DNA of 64,000 nucleotides, from positions 1,612,001 through 1,676,000 of the forward strand of contig NZ_JACHDP010000001.1 in the NCBI RefSeq assembly GCF_014201145.1, written 5' to 3'. The stretch is from Micromonospora parathelypteridis. GTDB taxonomy: Bacteria; Actinomycetota; Actinomycetes; Mycobacteriales; Micromonosporaceae. The notes below the pieces were generated by a model, which was not told the origin of the DNA, did no database searches, and saw nothing but the letters and a program-made list of their open reading frames with translations. The translations under genes were made by a program, and so were the position numbers. Shown here in pieces: positions 28,240 to 35,582 of the stretch. Every line of letters begins with the position of its first letter. The first letter of the stretch is position 1.

Positions 28240-29157
28240 GTGGGCGCAGGTCATGACCACCACCATGGGTCGGTCGCCAATGCCGCACACCAGCACAGGG
28301 GCCGGCTCTGGGCGGCGTTCGGGCTCCTCGCCACCCTGATGGTGGTCGAGGCGGTGGCCGCCCTGCACACCGGCTCACTCGCCCTGCTCTCCGACGCTGG
28401 GCACATGTTCACCGACGTGCTCGGCATCGGCATGGCGCTCGCCGCGATCACCGCCACCCGGCGGGCCACCGGCGACCCGCAGCGCACCTTCGGGCTCTAC
28501 CGACTCGAGGTGCTCGCCGCCCTCGCCAACGCCGTCCTGCTCTCCGCCGTCGCGGTCTACGTGGTGATCGAGTCGATCCGCCGCTTCGGTGACCCGCACG
28601 AGGTTGTCGCCGGTCCGATGCTCGTGGTGGCCGTGCTCGGCCTGCTCGCGAACGTCGGCGCCTTCGCCCTGCTCCGCGCCGGAGCCCGGGAGAGCATCAA
28701 CCTTCAGGGCGCGTATCTCGAGGTGCTGGGCGACCTGCTCGGCTCACTCGGCGTGATCGGCGCGGCGCTGCTCATCACCGTCACCGACTGGTGGTGGGCC
28801 GACCCCCTCGTCGCGGTCGCCATCGGCGTGTTCATCCTGCCGCGCACCTGGCGGCTGGCACGCGCCGCCGTCCGCATCCTGGTGCAGGCCGCCCCGGAGC
28901 ACCTCCAGGTGACCGCCGTGCACGACCGGCTGGCCGCGGTTCCCGGCGTGGTCGAGGTGCACGACCTGCACGTCTGGACGCTCACCTCGGGCATGGAGGT
29001 GGCCTCCGCGCACCTGACCATGGCACCCGGCGCCGAGGTCGGCGCGGTGCTCAGCGCGGCGCGCACAGCCCTGCACGACGACTTCCGGATCGAGCACGCG
29101 ACGTTGCAGATCGAGCCGGGCGCCACCTCCGGGGCCTGCGGCTCGATCGAGTGGTAA
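28240..29157 (+). CDS. Cation diffusion facilitator (zinc-type metal exporter)
   Basis: Six-helix CDF transporter, 305 residues, exporting Zn(II) or similar ions from the cytoplasm by proton antiport. The N-terminus is His-rich (GHDHHHGSVANAAHQH). The transport site is LLSDAGHMFTDVLG in helix 2 (Asp plus HxxxD) and YLEVLGDLLGSLGV in helix 5. The C-terminal cytoplasmic ferredoxin-like domain includes VHDLHVWTLTSGMEVASAHL. I prefer the GTG at 28240, six bases after GGAAGGTGG, over the GTG at 28231. Preceded by its own promoter with a repeated octamer. Confidence 0.92.
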   Translation: MGAGHDHHHGSVANAAHQHRGRLWAAFGLLATLMVVEAVAALHTGSLALLSDAGHMFTDVLGIGMALAAITATRRATGDPQRTFGLYRLEVLAALANAVLLSAVAVYVVIESIRRFGDPHEVVAGPMLVVAVLGLLANVGAFALLRAGARESINLQGAYLEVLGDLLGSLGVIGAALLITVTDWWWADPLVAVAIGVFILPRTWRLARAAVRILVQAAPEHLQVTAVHDRLAAVPGVVEVHDLHVWTLTSGMEVASAHLTMAPGAEVGAVLSAARTALHDDFRIEHATLQIEPGATSGACGSIEW

Positions 29158-29276
29158 CGGTGGTTTTCTGGTGACGACGCACGCACCGTCCGTCACATCG
29201 GCTGCAACCGCCCCACCGGCACCGGTAGGCTCGGTCCCGGCCTCCACCAGGCGGCGCCCTCCCGGCGCCGGTGGCG

Positions 29277-29393
29277 GTCGCCGCCTAATTGCCCATCCAG
29301 GCGAACCGGGGAACCATGTTCCTGGGGTGCATCCGCGTCAGCGGTAGGGATCTTCCGTCCCGAACCCGTCAGCTAACCCGGTCGGCGGCTGAC
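29277..29393 (+). promoter_or_regulatory. c-di-AMP (ydaO/yuaA) riboswitch
   Basis: The actinobacterial ydaO-class layout is complete: a closing stem GTCGCCGCC (29277-29285) pairing with GGCGGC-T-GAC (29384-29393), the CCTAAT start, GAACCGGGGAACC, the GGTAGGGA segment (29343-29350) and the hallmark CCGAACCCGTCAGCTAACCC ending just before 29381. The ribosome site GGAAGGA (29394-29400) abuts the 3' side of the closing stem. In this family c-di-AMP binding generally turns cell-wall hydrolase genes off; here the downstream gene is a secreted LAS-type peptidase. Confidence 0.93.
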
Positions 29394-29408
29394 GGAAGGA
29401 CATGCACA

Positions 29409-30473
29409 GTGGCACCAGCACGACCACCCGCCGCCCGACTCGCGGCCCTGATCGTCGCGATGTTCGCCCTCGGCGTCGCGCTCCCGGCCGGCACCGCCTC
29501 GGCCGCTTCCCCGACCGGCCTGCGGGCCGCCGCACCCGACTCCGACGAAGAGGGCGGCACTCCGGCGCTGCGAGCCCAACTGGAGGCCGCCAGCAAGGGC
29601 TACCTGGACGCGAAGCGCGCCCTGGACACCTCCGTGCAGCGGCAGCAGCAGCTCACCACCCAACTGAAGACCATCGAGGTCGAGCTCGACCACCGCAACG
29701 GCAAGGTTGGCGAGATCGCCGGCGTGGCGTACCGGACCGGCCGGCTCGGCACCATGGCGGCGCTGCTCAACAGCGGCACCCCCGACGGCTTCATGGACCG
29801 GGCCGCCACCCTGGGCGCGGTGGCCGCCAACGAGGACAAGGTGCTGCGCGACCTGCTCGCCAGCAAGGACAAGGCCAACCGCACCCAGGCCGCCCTGAAC
29901 GGTGAGGTCACCGAGCAGCGCAAGCAGGTCGCGGTGATGGCCAAACGCAAGGAGCAGGCCGAACGGGCCCTGACCGTGGCCAACACGCCCAAGCCGCAGA
30001 CCACCGCCGACACCGGCTCCAACCGGGGCACCTCCACCGCCAACGCGAAGCCCGCGCCGCGTAACTCCGACGGCTCCTGGCCGTCGGAGTCGTGCAGCGT
30101 CAACGACCCCACACCCGCCAACGGCTGCATCACCCCGCGCACCCTGCACGCGCTCAACCAGGCCAAGGCCGCTGGCTTCACCCGGTACGTCTCCTGCCAC
30201 CGCCCCAGCGGCTCCGGTGAACACCCGAAGGGCCGAGCCTGCGACTTCGCCGCGCAGAAGGGCGGCTTCGGCGGGAACGCCACCGGCGGCGACAAGACGT
30301 ACGGCAACAACCTGGCCGCGTACTTCATCCGCAACGCCGACCGGCTCGCCGTCCTGTACGTGATCTGGTACCGGCAGATCTGGCTGCCCAGCAGCGGGTG
30401 GAAGTCGTACAGCGGAGCGGGTAGCGACCCGTCCAGCGCCCACACCAACCACGTGCACCTGTCGGTCTACTGA
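29409..30473 (+). CDS. Secreted coiled-coil protein with LAS/M15-like zinc peptidase domain, riboswitch-controlled
   Basis: A 354-residue exported protein under the c-di-AMP riboswitch. Signal peptide LAALIVAMFALGVALPAGTASAAS; a long coiled coil (about residues 55-205, LRAQLEAASKGYLDAKRALDT and KVLRDLLASKDKANRTQAAL) of the kind found ahead of NlpC/P60 and M23 wall hydrolases; a Pro/Thr/Asn linker; then a C-terminal domain with GEHPKGRACDF (His272, Asp279) and HTNHVHLSVY (His348, His350). That HxxxxxxD ... HxH pattern matches LAS-family DD/LD-peptidases. Likely peptidoglycan remodelling. GTG start with GGAAGGA eight bases upstream; an ATG at 29402 is out of frame. Confidence 0.85.
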   Translation: MAPARPPAARLAALIVAMFALGVALPAGTASAASPTGLRAAAPDSDEEGGTPALRAQLEAASKGYLDAKRALDTSVQRQQQLTTQLKTIEVELDHRNGKVGEIAGVAYRTGRLGTMAALLNSGTPDGFMDRAATLGAVAANEDKVLRDLLASKDKANRTQAALNGEVTEQRKQVAVMAKRKEQAERALTVANTPKPQTTADTGSNRGTSTANAKPAPRNSDGSWPSESCSVNDPTPANGCITPRTLHALNQAKAAGFTRYVSCHRPSGSGEHPKGRACDFAAQKGGFGGNATGGDKTYGNNLAAYFIRNADRLAVLYVIWYRQIWLPSSGWKSYSGAGSDPSSAHTNHVHLSVY

Positions 30474-30530
30474 CCACCCGAGGAGGGTAGGCCCCCAGGC
30501 CGGACCGGCCGGGGATGATCCACTCACTTT

Positions 30531-30576
30531 CGCCGATGTCGGGGTATCCGGGCGACTGGACACCCCGACATCGGCG
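30531..30576. repeat. Perfect 15-bp palindrome (element F)
   Basis: CGCCGATGTCGGGGT (30531-30545), a 16-base loop, ACCCCGACATCGGCG (30562-30576). It starts 57 bases after the peptidase stop and could end its transcript, but has no U tract. Weak symmetry (ATG-TC-AC) continues about 20 bases beyond the arms on both sides. Remaining bases of 30474-30703 contain no gene. Confidence 0.8.
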
Positions 30577-30703
30577 ATGTGGTGTCGACCATGAATGGGT
30601 CCCGCCGCACGGGCCTGACCGGAAGCGGCTACGTCGCAGGGCGTACCCCTGATGTCGTCGGCGGTCGGACGACCCGGCAGTGACCGGCGGGCAGCATCGC
30701 GGT

Positions 30704-31216
30704 ATGCCTCGGATCCCACCCACCGCCCGCAAGGGGCTCCTCACCCTGCACCTGGTCACCTCGCTCGGCTGGCTCGGCACCGACCTGGTGCTGCTCACCC
30801 TCGGCATCGCCGTGCAGCGTGGCGCCGATCCGGCAGCGGTCTACCCGGTCACGGCACTGGTCGGCACCGTGCTCTTCGCGCCGCTCAGCGTGCTGGTCTG
30901 GCTGATCGGCGTCGCCAGCGCGCTACTCACTCCGTGGGGCCTGCTGCGCTACCGCTGGGTGCTGGTCAAACTCGTGCTCACCACGGTGATGGTCGGACTG
31001 GTGCTGTTCCTGCTCACCCCGAATCTGCGCCACGCCGGTGCGCTGGGCGCGGCCCTGCCCACACGCGATCGCGCCGACCTGGTCATCGCACCCGCGGTGT
31101 CGACCATTCTGATGATCATCGCGACGGTGCTGTCCACCTACAAGCCCTGGGGCCGGCGTCCCGCCGCTCGACCCACCACCCGCGCGAGCCGTGATCGCGC
31201 AACCAGCACGCCATGA
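30704..31216 (+). CDS. Four-helix membrane protein (DUF2269-like)
   Basis: A 170-residue integral membrane protein with four hydrophobic helices (LLTLHLVTSLGWLGTDLVLLTLG; VTALVGTVLFAPLSVLVWLIGVASALLTPWG; YRWVLVKLVLTTVMVGLVLFLL; LVIAPAVSTILMIIATVLSTYKPWG). The H-SLGW-G-D pattern in helix 1 is that of DUF2269/DUF2269-like predicted integral membrane proteins. The last ten or so residues (RASRDRATSTP) and the TGA stop are read from the ATGATC tandem repeats, so the tail is probably repeat-derived. A GTG at 30680 is an alternative start; ribosome sites are weak at both. Confidence 0.75.
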   Translation: MPRIPPTARKGLLTLHLVTSLGWLGTDLVLLTLGIAVQRGADPAAVYPVTALVGTVLFAPLSVLVWLIGVASALLTPWGLLRYRWVLVKLVLTTVMVGLVLFLLTPNLRHAGALGAALPTRDRADLVIAPAVSTILMIIATVLSTYKPWGRRPAARPTTRASRDRATSTP

Positions 31217-31302
31217 TCCAGCGAGCCATGATCGCGCTGCAACCAACACGCCATGATCGCGCTGCAGCCAGCGGGTCATGATCGCGCTGCAACCAGGATG
31301 TA
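31191..31302. repeat. 25-bp tandem repeats with ATGATCGCGCTGC core
   Basis: ATGATCGCGCTGC begins at 31228, 31253 and 31278, an exact 25-base period, each followed by a CA(A/G)CCA step. Degenerate copies precede at 31191 (GTGATCGCGC) and 31213 (ATGATCCAGCG). The block covers the 3' end of the DUF2269-like gene and abuts palindrome B. Confidence 0.85.
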
Positions 31303-31335
31303 GTGGCCTCCTCGCGCCCGGAGGCCACTACATCC
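31296..31335. repeat. Palindromic element B
   Basis: GGATGTAGTGGCCTCC (31296-31311), loop TCGCGCCC, GGAGGCCACTACATCC (31320-31335): perfect 16-bp arms. It is followed by ATGATCGAG, so the right end reads like the TCGATCATGG ends of element C. Lies between convergent genes. Confidence 0.85.
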
Positions 31336-31356
31336 ATGATCGAGCACGATCTTGAC

Positions 31357-31517
31357 GCGGGGCGCGGGGCGCGGGGCGCGGGGCGCGAGGCGCGAGGCGC
31401 GAGGCGCGAGGCGCGAGGCGCGAGGCGCGAGGCGCGAGGCGCGAGGCGCGAGGCGCGAGGCGCGAGGCGCGAGGCGCGAGGCGCGAGGCATGAAGCGTGA
31501 AGCGCGGGGCGCGGGGT
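31357..31517. repeat. Heptanucleotide microsatellite, 23 copies
   Basis: 161 bases in exact 7-base register: four GCGGGGC, fifteen GCGAGGC, then ATGAAGC, GTGAAGC, GCGGGGC and GCGGGGT. It ends 2 bases before the stop codon of the minus-strand SRPBCC gene at 31520. Open frames through it (Arg-Ala-Pro-Leu repeats) are products of the repeat, not genes. Confidence 0.95.
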
Positions 31518-31519
31518 GG

Positions 31520-31987
31520 TCAGGCGGCGGGAGGTGGGTTGCCCGTGCGGTCCAGCGCCGCGCCGAGTCGGGTGGCCAGGGCGAGGTGGGCGGCTCGGGC
31601 CTGCCGGAACGCGTACCGAAAGAGCAGGGTCGGCGCGGTCAGGGTGATCTCGACGTCGATCCGGACGATGCCGTCCGGTTCGGCGTGCAGGCGGGTGTGG
31701 TTGCGCACGGTGGTGGCCGGCCACTGGCGGGCCACCGTGACGATCTCGTCGTCCTCGCTGATCAGCACGTCCGCGTGGTAGGTGGTCCGGAAGCGTAGCG
31801 GGCCGGCGGCCAGCCGGTCGTTGATCGTGTAGCTGGCCCGGGCGCCTGGTCGGGGCGGCACTCGGCGGACCTGAACGATCAGCGGGTGCAACTCGCCCTG
31901 CCGGGTCAGGTCACTGAGCATCGCGGCCGCCTCGGCTGGCGAACACCGGGCCTGGACGGTGTAGCTGAAGGTATCGCTGCTGAGCAC
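31520..31987 (-). CDS. SRPBCC family protein
   Basis: A 155-residue helix-grip (SRPBCC) protein: FSYTVQARCSPAEAAAMLSDLTRQGELHPLIVQVRRVPP at the N-terminus, strands RASYTINDRLAAGPLRFRTTYHADVL and HTRLHAEPDGIVRIDVEITLTAP, and a long C-terminal helix FRQARAAHLALATRLGAALDR. Ligand unknown. I chose the GTG at 31987 after GGGAGAC; an ATG at 32044 is in frame. Its stop sits directly against the heptamer repeat, so repeat expansion could reach the coding end. Confidence 0.82.
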   Translation of the reverse strand: MLSSDTFSYTVQARCSPAEAAAMLSDLTRQGELHPLIVQVRRVPPRPGARASYTINDRLAAGPLRFRTTYHADVLISEDDEIVTVARQWPATTVRNHTRLHAEPDGIVRIDVEITLTAPTLLFRYAFRQARAAHLALATRLGAALDRTGNPPPAA

Positions 31988-32159
31988 ACCGTCTCCCGCC
32001 GTCGTTGGTCGCACGATCGTCCCGTACCGATGTCTGGCTGGCAACGCCCGACGGCGGCCAACGCCAGGACGAACCCCGGCCGATGGGATGCCCTCCCGCC
32101 ACCTGTCCCATTAGGGTCAGTTGGTGACGAATCACCCGACCGTGTTGGAGAGCGACATC

Positions 32160-32180
32160 ATGAACGGCGACGAGCGGTGA
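32160..32180 (+). other. Six-codon mini-ORF overlapping the PfkB start
   Basis: ATG AAC GGC GAC GAG CGG TGA, with TTGGAGAG eight bases upstream. Its TGA overlaps the GTG start of the kinase gene as GTGA. The kinase itself has no good ribosome site, so this mini-ORF may deliver ribosomes to it by termination-reinitiation. Confidence 0.4.
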
Positions 32181-33154
32181 GCGGGCACGTCATGGTCTTC
32201 GCGCCCACTCCGCAGCTCACGGTGACCGTGGACCAGCCGAACGACCACCCCGAGCTGCACCTGCACCCCGGCGGGCAGGGCGTCTGGCAGGCCCGGATGG
32301 TGATGTCGCTCGGTGTCGACGTGGTGCTCTGCGCCGCACTCGGCGGAGAGATCGGCCAGGTGTTGGAGCCGCTACTGGTCAGCGAGGGCGTGGACCTCAA
32401 GGTGGTGGTCCGCGACTCCGGCAGCGGCGGGTACGTGCACGACCGCCGCGACGGCTCCCGGCAGGAGATCGCCGACGTGCCCGGGCAGCCGCTGAGCCGG
32501 CACGAGCTCGACGAGCTGTACAACCTGGCTCTGGGCGAGGGCCTGCGGGCCGCGGTGAGCGTGCTCAGTGGGCCGAACGAGCCGTGGCTCGTGCCGGCCG
32601 ACCTGTACCGGCGCTTCGCCGCCGATCTCGGCGCGAACGGCGGCCGGGTGGTGGTCGACCTCTCCGGCGATCACCTCGGCTCGGTGCTGGAGAGCGGCGT
32701 GTTCTTCCTCAAGGTGAGCCACGAGGAGCTGATCCGCGACGGCCGCGCCCGCAGCGACGACAGCCTGGAGCTGACCCGGGCCATGTACGAACTGCACGCC
32801 GCCGGTGCCGAGACGGTGGTGGTGAGCCGGGCCGACAAGCCGGCGCTGGCGCTCATCGACGGGGAGCTGTTCGAGGTCGAGATGCCCCGGTTGGAGGCCG
32901 CCGACCCGCGCGGCGCGGGCGACTCGATGACCGCCGGGGTTGCCGCCGTCGTGGCCAGGGGCGGGGACATCCGGACCGCCATCCGGACCGGCGCGGCCGC
33001 CGGCGCGCTGAACGTGACCCGACACGGCCTGGGCACCGGCCGGTTGGACTCGATCACCGGCCTGGTCGACCGGGTCCGGCTGGTGCCGGCGGACAGCCGA
33101 CCACAGGAGCGGACCACCCCGGACGAGCTGGCCGACCGGGTGGTCGAGCGATGA
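32177..33154 (+). CDS. PfkB-family carbohydrate kinase, 1-phosphofructokinase-like
   Basis: A 325-residue ribokinase-fold kinase. The start VMVFAPTPQLTVTVD resembles the tagatose-6-phosphate/1-phosphofructokinase branch, HPGGQGVWQARMVMSLGVDVVLCAALGG gives the substrate-site glycine pair, and the ATP/anion-hole motif is ADPRGAGDSMTAGVAAVV with the catalytic Asp. Residues 290-325 are a polar tail. The GTG start at 32177 is coupled to a six-codon mini-ORF. The stop overlaps surE by 4 bases, suggesting coupled phosphate-sugar and nucleotide handling. True substrate not determined by sequence. Confidence 0.85.
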   Translation: MSGHVMVFAPTPQLTVTVDQPNDHPELHLHPGGQGVWQARMVMSLGVDVVLCAALGGEIGQVLEPLLVSEGVDLKVVVRDSGSGGYVHDRRDGSRQEIADVPGQPLSRHELDELYNLALGEGLRAAVSVLSGPNEPWLVPADLYRRFAADLGANGGRVVVDLSGDHLGSVLESGVFFLKVSHEELIRDGRARSDDSLELTRAMYELHAAGAETVVVSRADKPALALIDGELFEVEMPRLEAADPRGAGDSMTAGVAAVVARGGDIRTAIRTGAAAGALNVTRHGLGTGRLDSITGLVDRVRLVPADSRPQERTTPDELADRVVER

Positions 33155-33978
33155 CGCTGCGGGTGCTGATCACCAACGACGACGGGATCGCCGCGCCCGG
33201 CATCCAGGCGCTGGCCTGGGCGGCGGCGCAGCGGGGCCTGGACGTGGTGGTCGCCGCGCCGCTGGAGGAGGCGAGCGGCACCAGCGCCGCGATGAGCGCC
33301 ATGGAGCGGGACGGGCGGGTCGTCGTGAACGACCACCCGCTGCCGGACCTGGCGGGTGTGCCGGCGTACGGAGTTGGTGGCTCCCCCGGCTTCATCACGC
33401 TGATCGCCCTGCACGGCGCGTTCGGCCCACCGCCGTCGGTGGTGCTGTCCGGTATCAACCGTGGCGCCAACGCCGGCCGGGCCGTGCTGCACTCCGGGAC
33501 GGTGGGCGCCGCGTTCACCGCCGCCACGAACGGCTGCCGGGCGATGGCGGTCTCACTCGACGTGCTCTCCGCGGGCGAGGCGACGGCCGCGAGCGGTGGC
33601 GCCGCCGTGGACGCCGCCGCCCGGGTACGCGACGCCGAGCGGCACTGGAGCACCGCCGCGAGGGTCGCCCTGGACCTGCTCCCCCGGTTGACCTCCGCGC
33701 CGATGGAGAGCGTGCTCAACGTGAACGCCCCGGACCTGCCGCACGGGCGGCTGCGCGGGGTGCGGCGGGGCACACTGGCCAGCTTCGGTCAGGTGCAGAT
33801 GACGGTGGCCGAATCCGGCCACGGATTCGTCCGGACCTCCTTGGAGGAGCCGGGGCAGGCCGCGCAGCCCGGCACGGACGTGGCGCTGTTGGCCGCCGGG
33901 TACGCCTCGGTGACGGCCATCCGGGCAGTCACCGAAGCGACGGACGTCGACCTGACCGGGCTGGACGACCAGCCCTGA
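33151..33978 (+). CDS. surE: 5'/3'-nucleotidase SurE
   Basis: Metal-dependent nucleoside monophosphatase of the stationary-phase survival family, 275 residues. The N-terminal ITNDDGIAAPGI (metal ligands Asp10 and Asp11), the Ser in EEASGTSAA, and LSGINRGANAGRAVLHSGTVGAA with Asn ligand are all present. ATG overlaps the kinase stop. There is a 20-residue insert rich in Ala (LSAGEATAASGGAAVDAAARV) compared with typical SurE. Confidence 0.92.
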   Translation: MTLRVLITNDDGIAAPGIQALAWAAAQRGLDVVVAAPLEEASGTSAAMSAMERDGRVVVNDHPLPDLAGVPAYGVGGSPGFITLIALHGAFGPPPSVVLSGINRGANAGRAVLHSGTVGAAFTAATNGCRAMAVSLDVLSAGEATAASGGAAVDAAARVRDAERHWSTAARVALDLLPRLTSAPMESVLNVNAPDLPHGRLRGVRRGTLASFGQVQMTVAESGHGFVRTSLEEPGQAAQPGTDVALLAAGYASVTAIRAVTEATDVDLTGLDDQP

Positions 33979-33994
33979 CGGAATGCCTGCGCGC

Positions 33995-34357
33995 TCAGGC
34001 GCCGGGAAGCACCTCGGGGGTGACGGCGCCGGCGAAGTAGGGCTCCGGGGCACCGAACAGGCCGAGCAGGCCGGTCACCCAGAGCTGCCGGTGCACGAAC
34101 CGGCTCGGCTCGGTGACGACCAGCTTGACGTCGCTGACCTCGGCCGTCTGGAAGCCGGCAACCATGGCGCTGATGCCGACGGAGTCGATGAAGGTGACCA
34201 GCCTCATGTTCAGCTCGATGCGGAGCGGCCGGCCCTTGGCCAGCACCTCCGCGATCGCCTCGCGCACCTCGTACGCTGTGTCGACGTCGATCTCGCCGCG
34301 TGGGGCGATCTCCACGACACCACCGGACAAAACCGACTTCACGATCGACAGGCTCAC
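33995..34357 (-). CDS. STAS-domain anti-sigma factor antagonist
   Basis: A 120-residue SpoIIAA/RsbV-like protein. The conserved core is visible: GVVEIAPRGEIDVDTAYEVREAI, then LVTFIDSVGISAMVAGFQTA, in which Ser59 (after Asp58) is the residue normally phosphorylated by an anti-sigma kinase. Unphosphorylated, such proteins free a sigma factor of the SigB/SigF type. No kinase or sigma gene is adjacent. GTG start with GGTGGAGG upstream. Confidence 0.9.
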   Translation of the reverse strand: MSLSIVKSVLSGGVVEIAPRGEIDVDTAYEVREAIAEVLAKGRPLRIELNMRLVTFIDSVGISAMVAGFQTAEVSDVKLVVTEPSRFVHRQLWVTGLLGLFGAPEPYFAGAVTPEVLPGA

Positions 34358-34743
34358 GCGAGCACCTCCACCCGCCCGTCCCCCGGGCGCCTCATCAGTA
34401 CGCGGGCCGCGACCGAGAGTATTCCTCTGACGGCCTCGGTCGCCACCCCTCGGGATGAGCAATTCGCGGATCCGGACCCACAAAGTCGCCCATATCCGCA
34501 CTTTTGAGTATCTGATTAGTCAAGACTTTTCGTTATCTGACCCTCGCCGATCGGTCGTGACCGACGCGCCGCCGAACCAGGGTAGCTGTTCGGGCCCGGT
34601 GCGCCCGACAACCGGTCCACGACCGACGCCGCCCCGCGCGACCGGCGTGTCGCCTGCGGACACCCCGCCCAAAACCCCGCTCACGGTTGCCGACGCCACC
34701 TAGCATCGGGCCGGGACACCCACCGTTACGGAGAGGACCTTCG
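34358..34743. other. AT-rich divergent regulatory region
   Basis: 386 bases without a gene. Bases about 34480-34545 are strikingly AT-rich for this genome and contain TATCTGA twice (34509-34515 and 34534-34540, 25-bp period) plus TTGACT on the minus strand. This is the likely promoter/control area for the STAS gene and perhaps the micro-lipoprotein. I could not assign hexamers with confidence. Confidence 0.45.
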
Positions 34744-34884
34744 ATGATCAAGCGACTTGCTGGGCTGGCCGGCGTCGGCGTGCTGCTCGCCCTCGTACTG
34801 GCCTGCGGTTTCGGCGGTGGAGACGACGATGACGACGATGACGACGACTTCGCCCGCGGCGTCGCCGTGGTCGCGGTGCGCTGA
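34744..34884 (+). CDS. Micro-lipoprotein with poly-aspartate run
   Basis: A 46-residue protein: signal peptide MIKRLAGLAGVGVLLALVLAC with lipobox LVLAC (Cys21), then GFGGG, nine consecutive Asp, and FARGVAVVAVR. GGAGAGGA five bases before the ATG supports translation. The mature lipid-anchored peptide would be only 26 residues with a dense negative cluster, able to bind cations at the membrane surface; this is inference. Followed after 140 bases by another small membrane protein. Confidence 0.7.
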   Translation: MIKRLAGLAGVGVLLALVLACGFGGGDDDDDDDDDFARGVAVVAVR

Positions 34885-35024
34885 GTTCCCGGCGGCGGCC
34901 AGGGCCGGCCGGGTTTGCGCCCGGGCGGCCCTGGGCACTGGCGGGGTAGGCGAACCGTGACGCGCTGAACAGACGCCGAAGTCCGAAGTGGCCGGCGGCT
35001 TCGGCACCCGAGGAGGTAACCACG

Positions 35025-35423
35025 ATGTTCGGAACCAACCTGCTGGACCGCCGCACCAGGCCGGAGCGGATCGCGGACCAGGCCTGGGAGCAGTTGCTCT
35101 CCGCCGTCAACTCCGCCGGAGACAGTGTGCGGGACACCGCCCGCTCCGCGCGCCGCAACAGCAGTGACCTCGCCGACGGGGCCGGTGACCTGGTGGGCTC
35201 CGCCGCCGACGAGGCGCGGCGTCGTGCCTCGCTGGCCTTCGACGCGCTCGCCGGCCGGCAGCCGGCACTGCCCTGGACGCTGCTGATCGGTGCCGCGCTG
35301 GTCGGCGCCGCGGTCGGCTGGGCCGTCGGTTCCGCCGCCCGGGCCGCCGGCAGCCGGGACGACCACGCCGTCGACGACGTGGAGTTCGTCGACGTCGACC
35401 GTCCCAACTCCCCCGCGGTCTGA
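35025..35423 (+). CDS. Small membrane protein with amphipathic N-terminal helix region
   Basis: A 132-residue protein, excellent ribosome site (GAGGAGG). The N-terminal 75 residues form polar/amphipathic helices (WEQLLSAVNSAGDSVRDTARSARRNSSDLADGAGDLVGSAADEARRRA) like those of apolipoprotein/DUF883-type membrane stress proteins; one helix PWTLLIGAALVGAAVGWAVGSAARAA then spans the membrane and an acidic tail ends in VDDVEFVDVDRPNSPAV. Function unknown. Terminator at 35452. Confidence 0.78.
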   Translation: MFGTNLLDRRTRPERIADQAWEQLLSAVNSAGDSVRDTARSARRNSSDLADGAGDLVGSAADEARRRASLAFDALAGRQPALPWTLLIGAALVGAAVGWAVGSAARAAGSRDDHAVDDVEFVDVDRPNSPAV

Positions 35424-35451
35424 ACGACAGAACCCACAGGCAACCCGACGG

Positions 35452-35479
35452 GCCCCACTCGACCAAGGTCGAGCGGGGC
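35452..35479 (+). terminator. Terminator hairpin
   Basis: GCCCCACTCGAC (35452-35463), loop CAAG, GTCGAGCGGGGC (35468-35479): 12-bp stem with one A-C mismatch, 28 bases after the stop of the small membrane protein gene. Confidence 0.8.
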
Positions 35480-35509
35480 TCGTCCTCGTCCGGCCGAGCA
35501 ACGTTCCGG

Positions 35510-35582
35510 TCGATCATGGAGTTGTGGTGGTGGACGAAAGTGGTGGGAACGAGCAACCCGCCCACCACGACTCCATGATCGA
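35510..35582. repeat. Palindromic element C (GATCATG family)
   Basis: Arms 35510-35530 (starting TCGATCATGGAGTTGTGG) and 35562-35582 (ending ACTCCATGATCGA) match at 20 of 21 positions, the one difference being a G-T pair; loop of 31 bases. The left half is nearly identical to element A at 3461-3486. Confidence 0.85.

Noticed and set aside
24907..28368. 1153-codon open frame on the minus strand across hydrolase, helR and CDF genes
   Set aside because: It runs antisense to three clearly recognised genes and has low-complexity composition; no domain seen.
31191..31302. CRISPR-like repeats
   Set aside because: The 25-bp units are tandem with no unique spacers, and there are no cas genes nearby.
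31116..31724. 202-codon minus-strand frame with Leu-Ala-Pro-Arg repeats
   Set aside because: Its repeated part is only the 7-bp microsatellite translated; no ribosome site and no conserved part.
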